Positions 6,812 to 13,652 of a DNA stretch of 13,652 nucleotides are shown here, in pieces (the first letter of the stretch is position 1; each line of letters starts with the position of its first letter). The stretch comes from an uncultured Oscillospiraceae bacterium (GTDB taxonomy: Bacteria; Bacillota; Clostridia; Oscillospirales; Acutalibacteraceae), in the NCBI GenBank assembly GCA_900546735.1, contig URDW01000043.1, positions 1 through 13,652 of the forward strand. Reading direction: 5' to 3'. The translations under genes were made by a program, and so were the position numbers. The notes beneath the pieces were generated by a model. The model did not search any database. It worked only from the letters and a program-made list of their open reading frames with translations, and was not told the origin of the DNA.

Positions 6812-9386
6812 CGTACCACGTCTTTCCGATCTTGGCGTCGGCCACCAGCTTTACGCTTAAGGCACAGGCGCTTTCCATTTCTTCCTGCACCAGGGTGCGC
6901 ACGGCTTCTGCCTCGGCCTCGGGCGCTTCCACGATCAGTTCGTCGTGCACCTGCAAAATCAGGCGCGCTTTGTAGCCCTCGGCTTTCATACGGTCGCGCA
7001 CGCGGATCATGGCGATTTTGATGATGTCGGCCGCGGTGCCCTGGATCGGCATATTGCGCGCTACGCGTTCGCCAAAAGCGCGCATCATGTGGTTTTTGGA
7101 ATTCAGTTCGGGCAGGTAGCGCTTGCGGCCGAACAGCGTTTCACTGTAGCCTTTTTCCTTGGCCGTTTCGATCGATTTTTTCATGTAGGCGTCTACGCCT
7201 TTGTAATGGTTCAGGTAGCCGTCGATGTACTGCTTGGCCTCTTTCACGCTGACGTGGATGTCGCCGGCCAGCGAAAAGGCGCCGATGCCGTAGACGATGC
7301 CGAAGTTCACAGCCTTTGCACGGCTGCGCATCTGCGGCGTGACCATGTTCTCAGGCAGGCCGAACACCTGGCTCGCCGTGGTCGTGTGGATGTCGGCGCC
7401 GCTGTTGAACGCGTCGATCATTGCTTTGTCGTCGGCCAGTGCCGCCAGCACGCGCAGTTCGATCTGTGAGTAGTCGGCGTCCACCAGAACACAACCGTCT
7501 TTTGCGGTAAAGAATTTGCGCATTTCGCGCCCCAGCTCGGTGCGGATCGGTATATTCTGCAGGTTCGGCTCCAGCGAAGAAATACGCCCGGTGCGCGTTT
7601 CCGCCTGGTTAAAGCTTGTGTGGATGCGCCCCGTGTTGTCAATGACCTTTAAAAGCCCGTCGCAGTAGGTGGACTTCAGCTTTGTCAGTTTACGGTACTC
7701 TAAAATGAGCGAAATGACCGGGTGCGTATCCTGCAGCTTTTCCAGCACTTCGGCGTTTGTGGAGTAGCCGCTTTTTGTCTTCTTGGGGCAGGGCAGTCCC
7801 AGTTTTTCAAACAGCGCCACGCCCAGCTGCTTGGGCGAGTTGATGTTGAACGTTTCGCCGATGTAGGCGTAAATTTCTTCGGTCAGCTCGTCAATTCGGG
7901 TGCTGAGCATCTGTGAAAACGCTTCAATGCCCGCACGGTCGGCGGCAAATCCCTCGCTCTCCATCTCGGCCAGCACGCGCACCAGCGGCAGCTCCACGTC
8001 CTGCAGCAGCGCCTGCTCCTTGTCGTCCAGCGCCGCCTGTGTTTTTTCGATCAGCGGCTTTAAAAGCAGTGCGTCCTCCAGCGCATCACCGGCGTCCTCG
8101 GGCGCGTTTTCGCATTTCGGCGCCGGCACGCCGTATTCGCCGGCCAGGCGCGGCAGCGTGCTGCCGCCGTCGGTCGGGCGCAGTACATAGGCGCTCAGCA
8201 TCAGATCGGCGCGCACGTTTTGCACTTCGCAGCCCAGGGCAATGGCCAGGTGCTGCGTCGCCTTTAAATCATATGTGTATTTTTCGATTCCGCTTTCCGA
8301 AAAGGCGCGGCAAAATGCGTCAAAACCGGCTGCGCCGCTTTGCAGGCGGGTCACGCTTTCGTCCGTCACAAAGTAAAATCCGCAAACGCTGCCGTTCGCC
8401 TTTATCGGCAAAAACCAGGCTTTGCCGGCGTTTTGCAGTCTGCTTAAAAGTCCGTTTGTGTCGGTGCATTCTGTAAACTGCATGGTTTTTACCGGCGTTT
8501 CGGGCGTTTCCTCGGCCGGGGGCGCTTCGCCGCCCAAATCAAACGTGTCGATCAGCGAATACAGTTCCAGTTCGCGGAATTTGGCGGCGGCCGCTTTTTT
8601 GTCGCCGCCGCCCAGCCGGTAGGTCTCAATATTTGTATCGACCGGGGCGTCCGTCACAATGGTGCCGATGTGTTTCGACATGCGCGCCGATTCCTCGCCG
8701 CCCTGCAGCTTCGTGCGCACGCCCGGTTTTACATCCAGCGTGTCCAGGTGGCTGAAAATGTAGTCGATCGAATGATAATTCTGGATCAGCGACAGCGCCG
8801 TTTTCTGGCCTATGCCGGCCACGCCGGGAATGTTGTCTGAGGCGTCGCCCTGCAGCGCCTTGATCTCGATCATCTCTTTCGGCGTTACGCCGTACTCGTC
8901 AAACAGCGTCTGCGGCGTGTACACCTTTGTCTCTTTGTTGGAGGCCAGCAGCACGGTCGTGTGGTCATTCACCAGCTGCAGCGCATCGCGGTCGCCGGTC
9001 GCCAAAAAGCAGTCGTTGCCGCTTTTCTCGCAGGCCGCCGACAGCGTGCCCAAAATGTCGTCGGCTTCAAAACCCGGCGTCTCCAGCACGCGTATGCCAA
9101 GGTCCTGCAGCAGTTCTTTTAAAATCGGCAGCTGTTCGGCCAGCTCGTCCGGCATTTTGCGGCGGCCGGCTTTGTAAGCGTCGTACTGCTTGTGGCGAAA
9201 AGTGGGCTCGCTCAGGTCAAACGCAGCGGCCGCTGCGTCCGGCGTGCACAGGTCGCACAGCTTTTTGTAAATGCGCAAAAAGCCAAGCACGGCGTTTGTC
9301 GGCACGCCCGCCTTGTTTGTGAGCAGGCGAATGCCGTAAAATGCACGGTTGATGATGCTGTTGCCGTCGATCACAAGTAATTTCAT
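6801..9386 (-). CDS. polA: DNA polymerase I
   Basis: This 861-residue repair and Okazaki-processing polymerase has three regions. The 5' nuclease (1-290) has DGNSIINRAFYG (D7), GFEADDILG (105-113), GDRDALQL (131-138), GDASDNIPGV (180-189) and a helix-hairpin-helix at GIGQKTA. Residues 300-450 correspond to the 3'-5' exonuclease, but the Exo I Asp-x-Glu is replaced by WFLPIKA (324-330), so proofreading should be absent, as in Bacillus-type PolA. The polymerase has motif A DYSQIELRVLAAL (638-650), motif B RSRAKAVNFGIVYG (687-700, with the dideoxynucleotide-discriminating Phe695), and motif C QVHDE (812-816). The start is the ATG at 9386, with GGAGG 6 nt upstream; the frame runs 54 codons further, but that extension covers the ribosome site and promoter. 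It is the first gene of the polA-rimI-unknown-tsaD operon. Confidence 0.98.
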   Translation of the reverse strand: MKLLVIDGNSIINRAFYGIRLLTNKAGVPTNAVLGFLRIYKKLCDLCTPDAAAAAFDLSEPTFRHKQYDAYKAGRRKMPDELAEQLPILKELLQDLGIRVLETPGFEADDILGTLSAACEKSGNDCFLATGDRDALQLVNDHTTVLLASNKETKVYTPQTLFDEYGVTPKEMIEIKALQGDASDNIPGVAGIGQKTALSLIQNYHSIDYIFSHLDTLDVKPGVRTKLQGGEESARMSKHIGTIVTDAPVDTNIETYRLGGGDKKAAAAKFRELELYSLIDTFDLGGEAPPAEETPETPVKTMQFTECTDTNGLLSRLQNAGKAWFLPIKANGSVCGFYFVTDESVTRLQSGAAGFDAFCRAFSESGIEKYTYDLKATQHLAIALGCEVQNVRADLMLSAYVLRPTDGGSTLPRLAGEYGVPAPKCENAPEDAGDALEDALLLKPLIEKTQAALDDKEQALLQDVELPLVRVLAEMESEGFAADRAGIEAFSQMLSTRIDELTEEIYAYIGETFNINSPKQLGVALFEKLGLPCPKKTKSGYSTNAEVLEKLQDTHPVISLILEYRKLTKLKSTYCDGLLKVIDNTGRIHTSFNQAETRTGRISSLEPNLQNIPIRTELGREMRKFFTAKDGCVLVDADYSQIELRVLAALADDKAMIDAFNSGADIHTTTASQVFGLPENMVTPQMRSRAKAVNFGIVYGIGAFSLAGDIHVSVKEAKQYIDGYLNHYKGVDAYMKKSIETAKEKGYSETLFGRKRYLPELNSKNHMMRAFGERVARNMPIQGTAADIIKIAMIRVRDRMKAEGYKARLILQVHDELIVEAPEAEAEAVRTLVQEEMESACALSVKLVADAKIGKTWYDAH

Positions 9387-9431
9387 AGCGATCCTCCGCT
9401 TTACGAGTTGGTTTCTTTTAAAGTATGTCCT

Positions 9432-9460
9432 ATTGTACCATATTTTTGGTCCTGCGCCAA
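9432..9460 (-). promoter_or_regulatory. Sigma-A promoter of the polA-rimI-tsaD operon
   Basis: Read on the minus strand, TTGGCG (9455-9460) is followed by 17 nt and TACAAT (9432-9437). The predicted start site is near 9425, giving a leader of about 39 nt with GGAGG at 9393-9397. It lies back to back with the promoter at 9477-9505. Confidence 0.75.
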
Positions 9461-9499
9461 CTGCTGTTTCAAAAACTTGACAGTTTTTGGCCGCAGGAC
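9449..9499. repeat. Imperfect inverted repeat spanning the divergent promoters
   Basis: The left arm GTCCTGCGCCAACTG (9449-9463) and the right arm CAGTTTTTGGCCGCAGGAC (9481-9499) are inverted copies with small insertions: one extra G and three extra A/T bases in the right arm. The arms cover the polA -35 on one side and the spacer plus the edge of the -10 on the other. It could be an operator for a shared regulator, a cruciform, or a relic of promoter duplication. Confidence 0.5.
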
Positions 9500-9505
9500 T
9501 ATAAT
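9477..9505 (+). promoter_or_regulatory. Perfect-consensus sigma-A promoter
   Basis: TTGACA (9477-9482), a 17-nt spacer and TATAAT (9500-9505) match the housekeeping consensus at every position. The predicted start is near 9512, 38 nt before the ATG at 9550. It should be strong unless repressed, and it drives the DUF6198-type membrane protein. Confidence 0.88.
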
Positions 9506-9549
9506 TGGTCTGTTTACAACAAATTTCTGTTTTTAGGAAGGCGGTCAAA

Positions 9550-10218
9550 ATGAAAGAACAGGCACAAAAACGGACATGGCAGGCATATATAAAACGCTAT
9601 GTGTTTTTGTGCGCGGGGCTCGCCGTTATGGCGTTTGGCGTAGCGTTTTCGATCCGGGCCGATCTCGGCACTTCGCCGATTTCCAGTGTGCCGTCGGCCG
9701 TGTCCGAATTCACATCGCTGACAGTCGGCAAGGCCACGATCATCATGCACTGCGTGTTCATCGTTTTGCAGATTTTGATTTTGCGCCGCCGTTACCGGAT
9801 CGTGCAACTGATGCAGCTGCCGGTCGCTGTCGTCTTTGGTTATTTGACCGATTTCGCCGTCTGGGCGCTGCAGGGTGTCAGCTATTCTTCCTACTGGCAG
9901 CAGTGGCTTTTGTGCATTGCGGGTATTTTGCTCGTGGCGCTCGGCGTCAGCTTTGAGGTCACGGCCGGTGTGGTCGTTCTGGCCGGCGAGGGGCTGGTGC
10001 TTGCAATCTGCGAAGCCGCGCCTAAACTGCGGTTTTCTTACATGAAGGTCGCGTTCGACGTTACGCTTGTAGCGCTCGCCTGCGTGCTGTCTCTCACTTT
10101 TCTTCACCGTCTTGCCGGCGTGCGCGAGGGCACGATCGCCGCAGCCGTCTGCGTGGGCCTGGTGTCCAAGGTATTTTTGCGGGTGTTGCGGTCATTTGAG
10201 AAGCGTTTTTTAAACTGA
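9550..10218 (+). CDS. YczE/DUF6198-type integral membrane protein
   Basis: This 222-residue protein is almost entirely hydrophobic, with about six predicted membrane segments near residues 15-35, 58-78, 88-107, 116-145, 164-184 and 192-210, separated by short basic loops such as LRRRYR. The motif FSIRADLGTSPISSVP (33-48), right after the first segment, and the LPVAVVFGYLTD stretch (90-101) are typical of the YczE/YitT-like families, now often labelled DUF6198. Their function is not established; a transport or small-molecule role is only a guess. The start is the ATG at 9550, with AGGAAGG 8 nt upstream; the open frame also runs back to 9505, but that start would lie at the -10 box. It is a single-gene unit with a perfect promoter and its own terminator, divergent from polA. 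Confidence 0.85.
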   Translation: MKEQAQKRTWQAYIKRYVFLCAGLAVMAFGVAFSIRADLGTSPISSVPSAVSEFTSLTVGKATIIMHCVFIVLQILILRRRYRIVQLMQLPVAVVFGYLTDFAVWALQGVSYSSYWQQWLLCIAGILLVALGVSFEVTAGVVVLAGEGLVLAICEAAPKLRFSYMKVAFDVTLVALACVLSLTFLHRLAGVREGTIAAAVCVGLVSKVFLRVLRSFEKRFLN

Positions 10219-10232
10219 ATGTTTTAGACCCT

Positions 10233-10258
10233 GCCGGGCAAAGTCCCGGCAATTTTTT
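10233..10258 (+). terminator. Rho-independent terminator of the membrane-protein gene
   Basis: GCCGGG (10233-10238) pairs with CCCGGC (10245-10250) around a 6-nt loop, followed by AATTTTTT. It starts 15 nt after the stop codon and isolates this gene from the dusB promoter just downstream. Confidence 0.88.
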
Positions 10259-10268
10259 GTGCCATTCG

Positions 10269-10297
10269 TTGATTTTCGGGTACGGATATGCTATAGT
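10269..10297 (+). promoter_or_regulatory. Sigma-A promoter of the dusB-nagA-trmL operon
   Basis: TTGATT (10269-10274), 17 nt, then TATAGT (10292-10297). The expected start site, near 10303-10305, falls in the GAGG ribosome site (10303-10306). The dusB leader would therefore be only about 13 nt. Confidence 0.75.
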
Positions 10298-10316
10298 AAC
10301 GTGAGGTTTGAAAACA

Positions 10317-11282
10317 ATGAGGATCAAAAATGTAGAGTTTCAAAACCGCGCTTTTCTGGCGCCGATGGCCGGTGTGGCCGACCGTGCGTTTCGGGAAATC
10401 TGCGTGCAGTGGGGCGCGGCCTATACGGTCAGTGAAATGGTCAGCGCCAAAGCGCTGACCATGCACGATAAAAAAAGCATGCAGCTGATGGAGATGTCGC
10501 CGGCTGAGCACCCGCGTGCCATCCAGCTTTTCGGCAATGAGCCGCAGGTCATGGCGGAGGCGGCCGCCGCGTGCATGGCGTTTTCTCCGGATATTATCGA
10601 TATTAATATGGGCTGCCCGGCGCCGAAGATCGCGCAAAACGGCTCCGGCAGCGCCCTGATGAAAGACCCGGTTCTGGCCGGGCAGATCGTTTCGGCCGTC
10701 AGCCGTGCCGTGCCGGTGCCGGTCACGGTCAAGATCCGCAAAGGCTGGGACGACACCTGCCTTACAGCGCTCGATGTGGCGCTTGCCGCGCAGGAAAACG
10801 GCGCCGCAGCTGTAACACTGCACGGGCGCACGCGCAAAGAGATGTACAGCGGCCGCGCCGACTGGGCAATTATCCGCACGGTAAAGCAGGCGCTGTCCAT
10901 CCCGGTCATTGGCAACGGCGATGTGCGCGACGAGCAGTCCGCCGCCCAAATGCTGGAGCAGACCGGGTGCGACGCGGTGATGATCGGCCGCGGTGCGTTG
11001 GGGAACCCGTTCGTGTTTGCACGCATTAATGCGTATTTGAACGAGTGCCGCGTGCTCGGTGACGTTTCGGTTTCGCAGAAAATGGTGACCATGCTCGAGC
11101 AGATCCAAAAAGCGATAGATTATAAAGGCGAATACGTTGCCATGCGCGAAGCGCGTCACCATGCAGCGTATTATACAAAAGGGCTGCGCGGCGGCGCTGC
11201 CTACCGCAGGCAGATCTCGCAGCTGGAGCATTTCGAGCAGCTGCAGGAGCTTGCCTTTGAGATCGTAAAGGAGAATGCCTGA
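10317..11282 (+). CDS. dusB: tRNA-dihydrouridine synthase, DusB type
   Basis: This 321-residue FMN enzyme reduces specific uridines in tRNA to dihydrouridine using NADPH. The TIM-barrel signatures appear in order: LAPMAGVADRAFRE (14-27), the FMN loop; INMGCPAPKIAQNGSGSAL (96-114), with the catalytic Cys100; VTVKIRKGWDD; TLHGRTRKEMYSGRADW; IGNGDV; and MIGRGALGNPF, the phosphate site. A C-terminal helical domain of about 80 residues recognises tRNA. I choose the ATG at 10317, with GAGG 10 nt upstream; a TTG at 10308 in the same frame sits only 1 nt from that site. The stop overlaps the nagA start by one base (TGATG). Bacterial one-Dus Firmicutes usually carry DusB-like enzymes, but the modified positions cannot be read from sequence. 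Confidence 0.95.
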   Translation: MRIKNVEFQNRAFLAPMAGVADRAFREICVQWGAAYTVSEMVSAKALTMHDKKSMQLMEMSPAEHPRAIQLFGNEPQVMAEAAAACMAFSPDIIDINMGCPAPKIAQNGSGSALMKDPVLAGQIVSAVSRAVPVPVTVKIRKGWDDTCLTALDVALAAQENGAAAVTLHGRTRKEMYSGRADWAIIRTVKQALSIPVIGNGDVRDEQSAAQMLEQTGCDAVMIGRGALGNPFVFARINAYLNECRVLGDVSVSQKMVTMLEQIQKAIDYKGEYVAMREARHHAAYYTKGLRGGAAYRRQISQLEHFEQLQELAFEIVKENA

Positions 11283-12409
11283 TGATTTTAAAGAATCTGA
11301 CTTACTATGATGAAAACTTCCAAAAGCAAACGGGCGACATTGTCATCGAAAACGGCAAATTTGCCGCCCTCGGCAAAACGGATGCGCCGGGGCTCGACAT
11401 GCAGGCCTGTACGGCGGTGCCCGGTTTTATCGACACGCACATCCACGGTGCGGCCGGCGGTGATTTTTGTGACTGCAGCGCCGAAAGCCTGCAAAAAATC
11501 GCGGCTTATCTGGCCAAAAACGGCGTGACCGCTTTTTGCCCCACCACCATGACGCTCGGGGAGGAGGCGCTGACCTCTATCTTGTCGCTTGGCGACCGTT
11601 TGGCAGACACATTGCCCGGTGCGCGCATACTGGGCTTTCACCTGGAGGGGCCGTTTATCGCCCTTTCCAAAAAAGGCGCGCAAAACCCGGCCTATGTCCG
11701 CCCCGGCACTTCGGCGGAATTTGACCGGCTGAACGACGCGGCCGGCGGTCGTGTCAAAATCATCACCATGGCGCCGGAAGCGTTTGATTCGCGTGATTTT
11801 ATCACGCATGTCTGCACTTGGGCACACGTTTCGGTCGGCCATACGGCCGCAGCGTATGAAGAGGCGGCCGCGGCGTATCGGCAGGGGGCAGACCGTGCTA
11901 CGCACCTGTTCAACGCCATGACGCCCCTGCAGCACCGCGCGCCCGGCGTTGTCGGCGCCGCGCTCGAAAACGACAGTGTGTTTTGCGAACTGATCTGCGA
12001 CGGGTACCATCTTGCACCGGCCGTGGTGCGCACCGTGTTCAAAACGCTTGGCCGTGACCGCGCCGTCGTGGTGTCCGATTCCATGAAAGCCGCCGGCCTT
12101 GCCCCCGGCAAGTACGACCTTGGCGGGCAGGATGTTTTTGTGGACGAAAAGCAGGATGTGGCGCGTTTGGGCGACGGCACCATTGCCGCATCCATCACCA
12201 ACGTGTTCCAGGAGTTTAAAAATCTGCTGTCCTTCGGCATTGATTTTGAAACGGCTCTGCGCGCCTGCACCATCAATCCGGCGCGTTCGGTGGGGTGTGA
12301 TGCGTTTACCGGTTCCATTGCCGTCGGCAAAGACGCGGATCTGGTCATTTTGAACGACCGCTTGGAAATCGAGCAGGTCTATATAAAGGGTGAACGCTAT
12401 GGCGGATGA
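11282..12409 (+). CDS. nagA: N-acetylglucosamine-6-phosphate deacetylase
   Basis: NagA removes acetate from GlcNAc-6-P to give glucosamine-6-P, in amino-sugar use and cell-wall recycling. The 375-residue amidohydrolase has its metal and catalytic sites in order: PGFIDTHIHGAAGGDF (47-62; H53 and H55), HLEGPFI (120-126; E122 as metal ligand), SVGHTAAAY (184-192; H187), THLFNAMTPLQHRAPG (207-222; H208), ICDGYHLAP (238-246), and the catalytic Asp266 in VVVSDSMKAAG. The start ATG overlaps the dusB stop by one base, and AAAGGAG lies 8 nt upstream. The end overlaps trmL by 11 nt. nagB and a GlcNAc PTS gene are not next to it, so it is placed among tRNA-modification genes rather than in a nag operon. 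glmS, which makes the same product by synthesis, is nearby on the other strand. Confidence 0.97.
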   Translation: MILKNLTYYDENFQKQTGDIVIENGKFAALGKTDAPGLDMQACTAVPGFIDTHIHGAAGGDFCDCSAESLQKIAAYLAKNGVTAFCPTTMTLGEEALTSILSLGDRLADTLPGARILGFHLEGPFIALSKKGAQNPAYVRPGTSAEFDRLNDAAGGRVKIITMAPEAFDSRDFITHVCTWAHVSVGHTAAAYEEAAAAYRQGADRATHLFNAMTPLQHRAPGVVGAALENDSVFCELICDGYHLAPAVVRTVFKTLGRDRAVVVSDSMKAAGLAPGKYDLGGQDVFVDEKQDVARLGDGTIAASITNVFQEFKNLLSFGIDFETALRACTINPARSVGCDAFTGSIAVGKDADLVILNDRLEIEQVYIKGERYGG

Positions 12410-12911
12410 GTACAGCCTGAATATCGTCCTGATCGAACCGGAGATCCCGCAGAACACCGGCAACATTGCCCGAACGTGCGCGGCGACCGGCGCCAGGCTC
12501 CATCTGGTGGAACCGATGGGCTTTAAGATCGACGACAAAAAGCTCAAGCGTGCCGGGCTCGATTACTGGGACAAGCTCGACATTACTTTCTATAAAGACA
12601 CGGCCGATTTTTTTGCCAAAAACCAAGGCGGCACGTTTTACTATTTTTCCACCAAGGCGCCGCGCGCCCACAGCGATGTGATTTTCCCGAACCACTGCTA
12701 TTTGGTGTTCGGCAAGGAGACGAGGGGTCTGCCCGAAACGCTTTTAAAGGCCAATCCTGACTATTGTGTGCGCTTGCCGATGCGCGGCATGATCCGCAGC
12801 CTGAACCTTTCCAATGCGGTGGCCGTCGGCACTTATGAGGTCCTGCGCCAGTGGGGCTACCCGGCGCTTGCGCAAAAAGGGCAGCTGACCCGGTTTCAGT
12901 GGGAAGACTGA
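12399..12911 (+). CDS. trmL: tRNA (cytidine(34)-2'-O)-methyltransferase TrmL
   Basis: This is a single-domain SPOUT methyltransferase of 170 residues. It 2'-O-methylates the wobble nucleotide (C34 or cmnm5U34) of tRNA-Leu isoacceptors using S-adenosylmethionine, as a dimer. The family markers are visible: IVLIEPEIPQNTGNIARTC (9-27) near the N-terminus with the conserved Asn and Arg; YLVFGKETRGLPE, the first SAM-loop strand; and RLPMRGMIRSLNLSNAVAVG, forming the C-terminal trefoil knot with the Ser-Leu-Asn-Leu-Ser segment. The ATG at 12399 is chosen because AAAGGG ends 8 nt upstream; a GTG at 12390 in the same frame overlaps that site. The start lies inside the last codons of nagA, so translation is probably coupled. 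It is the last gene of the operon, before a strong terminator. Confidence 0.95.
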   Translation: MADEYSLNIVLIEPEIPQNTGNIARTCAATGARLHLVEPMGFKIDDKKLKRAGLDYWDKLDITFYKDTADFFAKNQGGTFYYFSTKAPRAHSDVIFPNHCYLVFGKETRGLPETLLKANPDYCVRLPMRGMIRSLNLSNAVAVGTYEVLRQWGYPALAQKGQLTRFQWED

Positions 12912-12940
12912 TTTTTATATTTTGCTTTACACAGAAAAGC

Positions 12941-12973
12941 AGGCCGCGCCGATGCTTTCGGCGCGGCCTTTTT
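12941..12973. terminator. Strong terminator between trmL and glmS, probably bidirectional
   Basis: A perfect 12-bp GC-rich stem, AGGCCGCGCCGA (12941-12952) with TCGGCGCGGCCT (12958-12969), has a 5-nt loop followed by TTTTT on the plus strand, which ends the dusB-nagA-trmL transcript. On the minus strand the stem is followed by GCTTTTC, a weaker tail. It lies 36 nt beyond the glmS stop, so it may serve both convergent units. Confidence 0.9.
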
Positions 12974-13008
12974 GGTTATATTTTTGCTATTGCCGGTACG
13001 TCCGCGCA

Positions 13009-13652
13009 TTATTCTACGGTCACGGATTTGGCCAGGTTGCGCGGCTTGTCGATGTCGCACCCCTTTTCCAGCGCACAGTAGTAGGCGCAAAGCTGCAGCG
13101 CCACAGCCTGCACGCAGGGTAAAAACGGCGTGGCCACATTGTCAATGAAAATGGTGTTTTCTGGGGCGCCGGCGGCGTTTTTGCTACAGCGCAGTTCAAA
13201 GATCTCGGCGCCGCGCGAACGTGTTTCCTCCGCGTTGGAAAGTGTTTTGGCAAACACATCGTCGCGGCAGTTTACGGCAAAAATCGGCGTGCCCGGCTCC
13301 ACCAGCGAAATCGTGCCGTGCTTCAGCTCGCCGGCCGGAAAAGCTTCGCAGTGGATGTAGCTGATCTCTTTGAGCTTCAGCGCCGCTTCGGTCGCGGCGG
13401 CGTAGTCCAGGTTGCGTCCAATAAAGTACATGTCGTTGGCGCCGGCCAGCTTTTTGGCGATTTTCTGAATGTTTTGCACCTGGGCCAGCACATGTTCGGC
13501 CGCTTCGGGGATCTGTGCCAAAGTGCGCACCAGTTCACAGTAGCGCGCGTCTTTGATTTTGGTCAGCTTCAGCGCCATCAGCGTTACATAGAGCAGCTGC
13601 GCCGTGTAGGCCTTGGTGGTGGCCACGGCCGTTTCCGTACCGGCTTCTGTGC
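13009..13652 (-). CDS. glmS: Glutamine--fructose-6-phosphate aminotransferase (isomerising), C-terminal part
   Basis: This is the C-terminal third (about 214 residues) of GlmS, cut by the right window edge; the start and the glutaminase domain lie outside. GlmS makes glucosamine-6-P from fructose-6-P and glutamine, the entry to cell-wall amino sugars. The frame stays open to base 13652 and reads TEAGTETAVATTKAYTAQL across the edge, the first SIS-domain substrate loop of the family (normally AGPE...VASTKAYTAQ). The second SIS domain continues with GRNLDYAAATEAALKLKEI, HCEAFPAGELKHGTISL, and the near-invariant terminus DIDKPRNLAKSVTVE, which carries the C-terminal tail residues closing the active site. 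The GTG at 13626 is internal, not a start. The gene is convergent with trmL. Any leader ribozyme or riboswitch would be outside the window. Confidence 0.97.
   Translation of the reverse strand, partial: TEAGTETAVATTKAYTAQLLYVTLMALKLTKIKDARYCELVRTLAQIPEAAEHVLAQVQNIQKIAKKLAGANDMYFIGRNLDYAAATEAALKLKEISYIHCEAFPAGELKHGTISLVEPGTPIFAVNCRDDVFAKTLSNAEETRSRGAEIFELRCSKNAAGAPENTIFIDNVATPFLPCVQAVALQLCAYYCALEKGCDIDKPRNLAKSVTVE

Noticed and set aside
9387..9549. Small RNA or extra small gene between polA and the membrane-protein gene
   Set aside because: Both promoters are explained by the flanking genes, their leaders are about 40 nt, and no terminator or start with a ribosome site lies between them.
11288..12547. 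419-codon open frame on the minus strand opposite nagA and trmL
   Set aside because: It spans two well-supported overlapping genes and has an Arg/His-rich composition typical of antisense frames. Shadow frame.

Overview
The window looks like core chromosome from a GC-rich Clostridia-type Firmicute, most likely a gut Oscillospirales/Ruminococcaceae relative. The grounds are consensus sigma-A promoters, AGGAGG-type ribosome sites, a TTG start, a Bacillus/Clostridium-type PolA without a working proofreading site, a polA-rimI-tsaD cluster and a GTP-type PEP carboxykinase. No taxon marker (rRNA) is present, so the assignment is an inference. I see no mobile element, CRISPR array, tRNA or rRNA, and no clear sign of recent transfer.

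Layout. 1-1752 (+): the 3' part of a sugar phosphate isomerase/epimerase-type TIM-barrel protein, followed after 18 nt by a Gfo/Idh/MocA oxidoreductase. This is the end of a sugar or polyol catabolic operon whose start lies outside the window. 1753-1950: two terminator hairpins back to back, one for each strand. 1951-3732 (-): GTP-dependent PEP carboxykinase (pckA) with its own promoter and a roughly 105-nt leader. 3893-9386 (-): a tightly packed operon in the order polA, rimI, an unrecognised three-TM membrane protein, tsaD. It is driven by a promoter at 9432-9460, and its genes overlap or sit a few bases apart. 9477-10258 (+): a divergently transcribed single-gene unit for a YczE/DUF6198-type membrane protein, with a perfect TTGACA-17-TATAAT promoter and its own terminator. 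10269-12973 (+): a promoter, then dusB-nagA-trmL coupled by 1-nt and 11-nt overlaps, then a strong terminator. 13009-13652 (-): the C-terminal third of glmS, convergent with trmL and cut by the window edge.

How the genes fit together. Three products act on tRNA: TsaD makes t6A37, DusB makes dihydrouridine, and TrmL 2'-O-methylates the wobble base. RimI-family acetyltransferases often sit next to tsa genes. NagA and GlmS both yield glucosamine-6-phosphate, NagA by recycling amino sugars and GlmS by synthesis from fructose-6-phosphate. PckA links oxaloacetate and PEP.

The window is mostly housekeeping. The points most worth a second look are the unknown membrane protein inside the polA-tsaD operon, the dyad covering the divergent polA/DUF6198 promoters, the hairpin- and dyad-rich pckA control region, the almost leaderless dusB transcript, and the function of the isomerase/oxidoreductase pair at the left edge. 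I found no convincing evidence of an entirely new multi-gene system.
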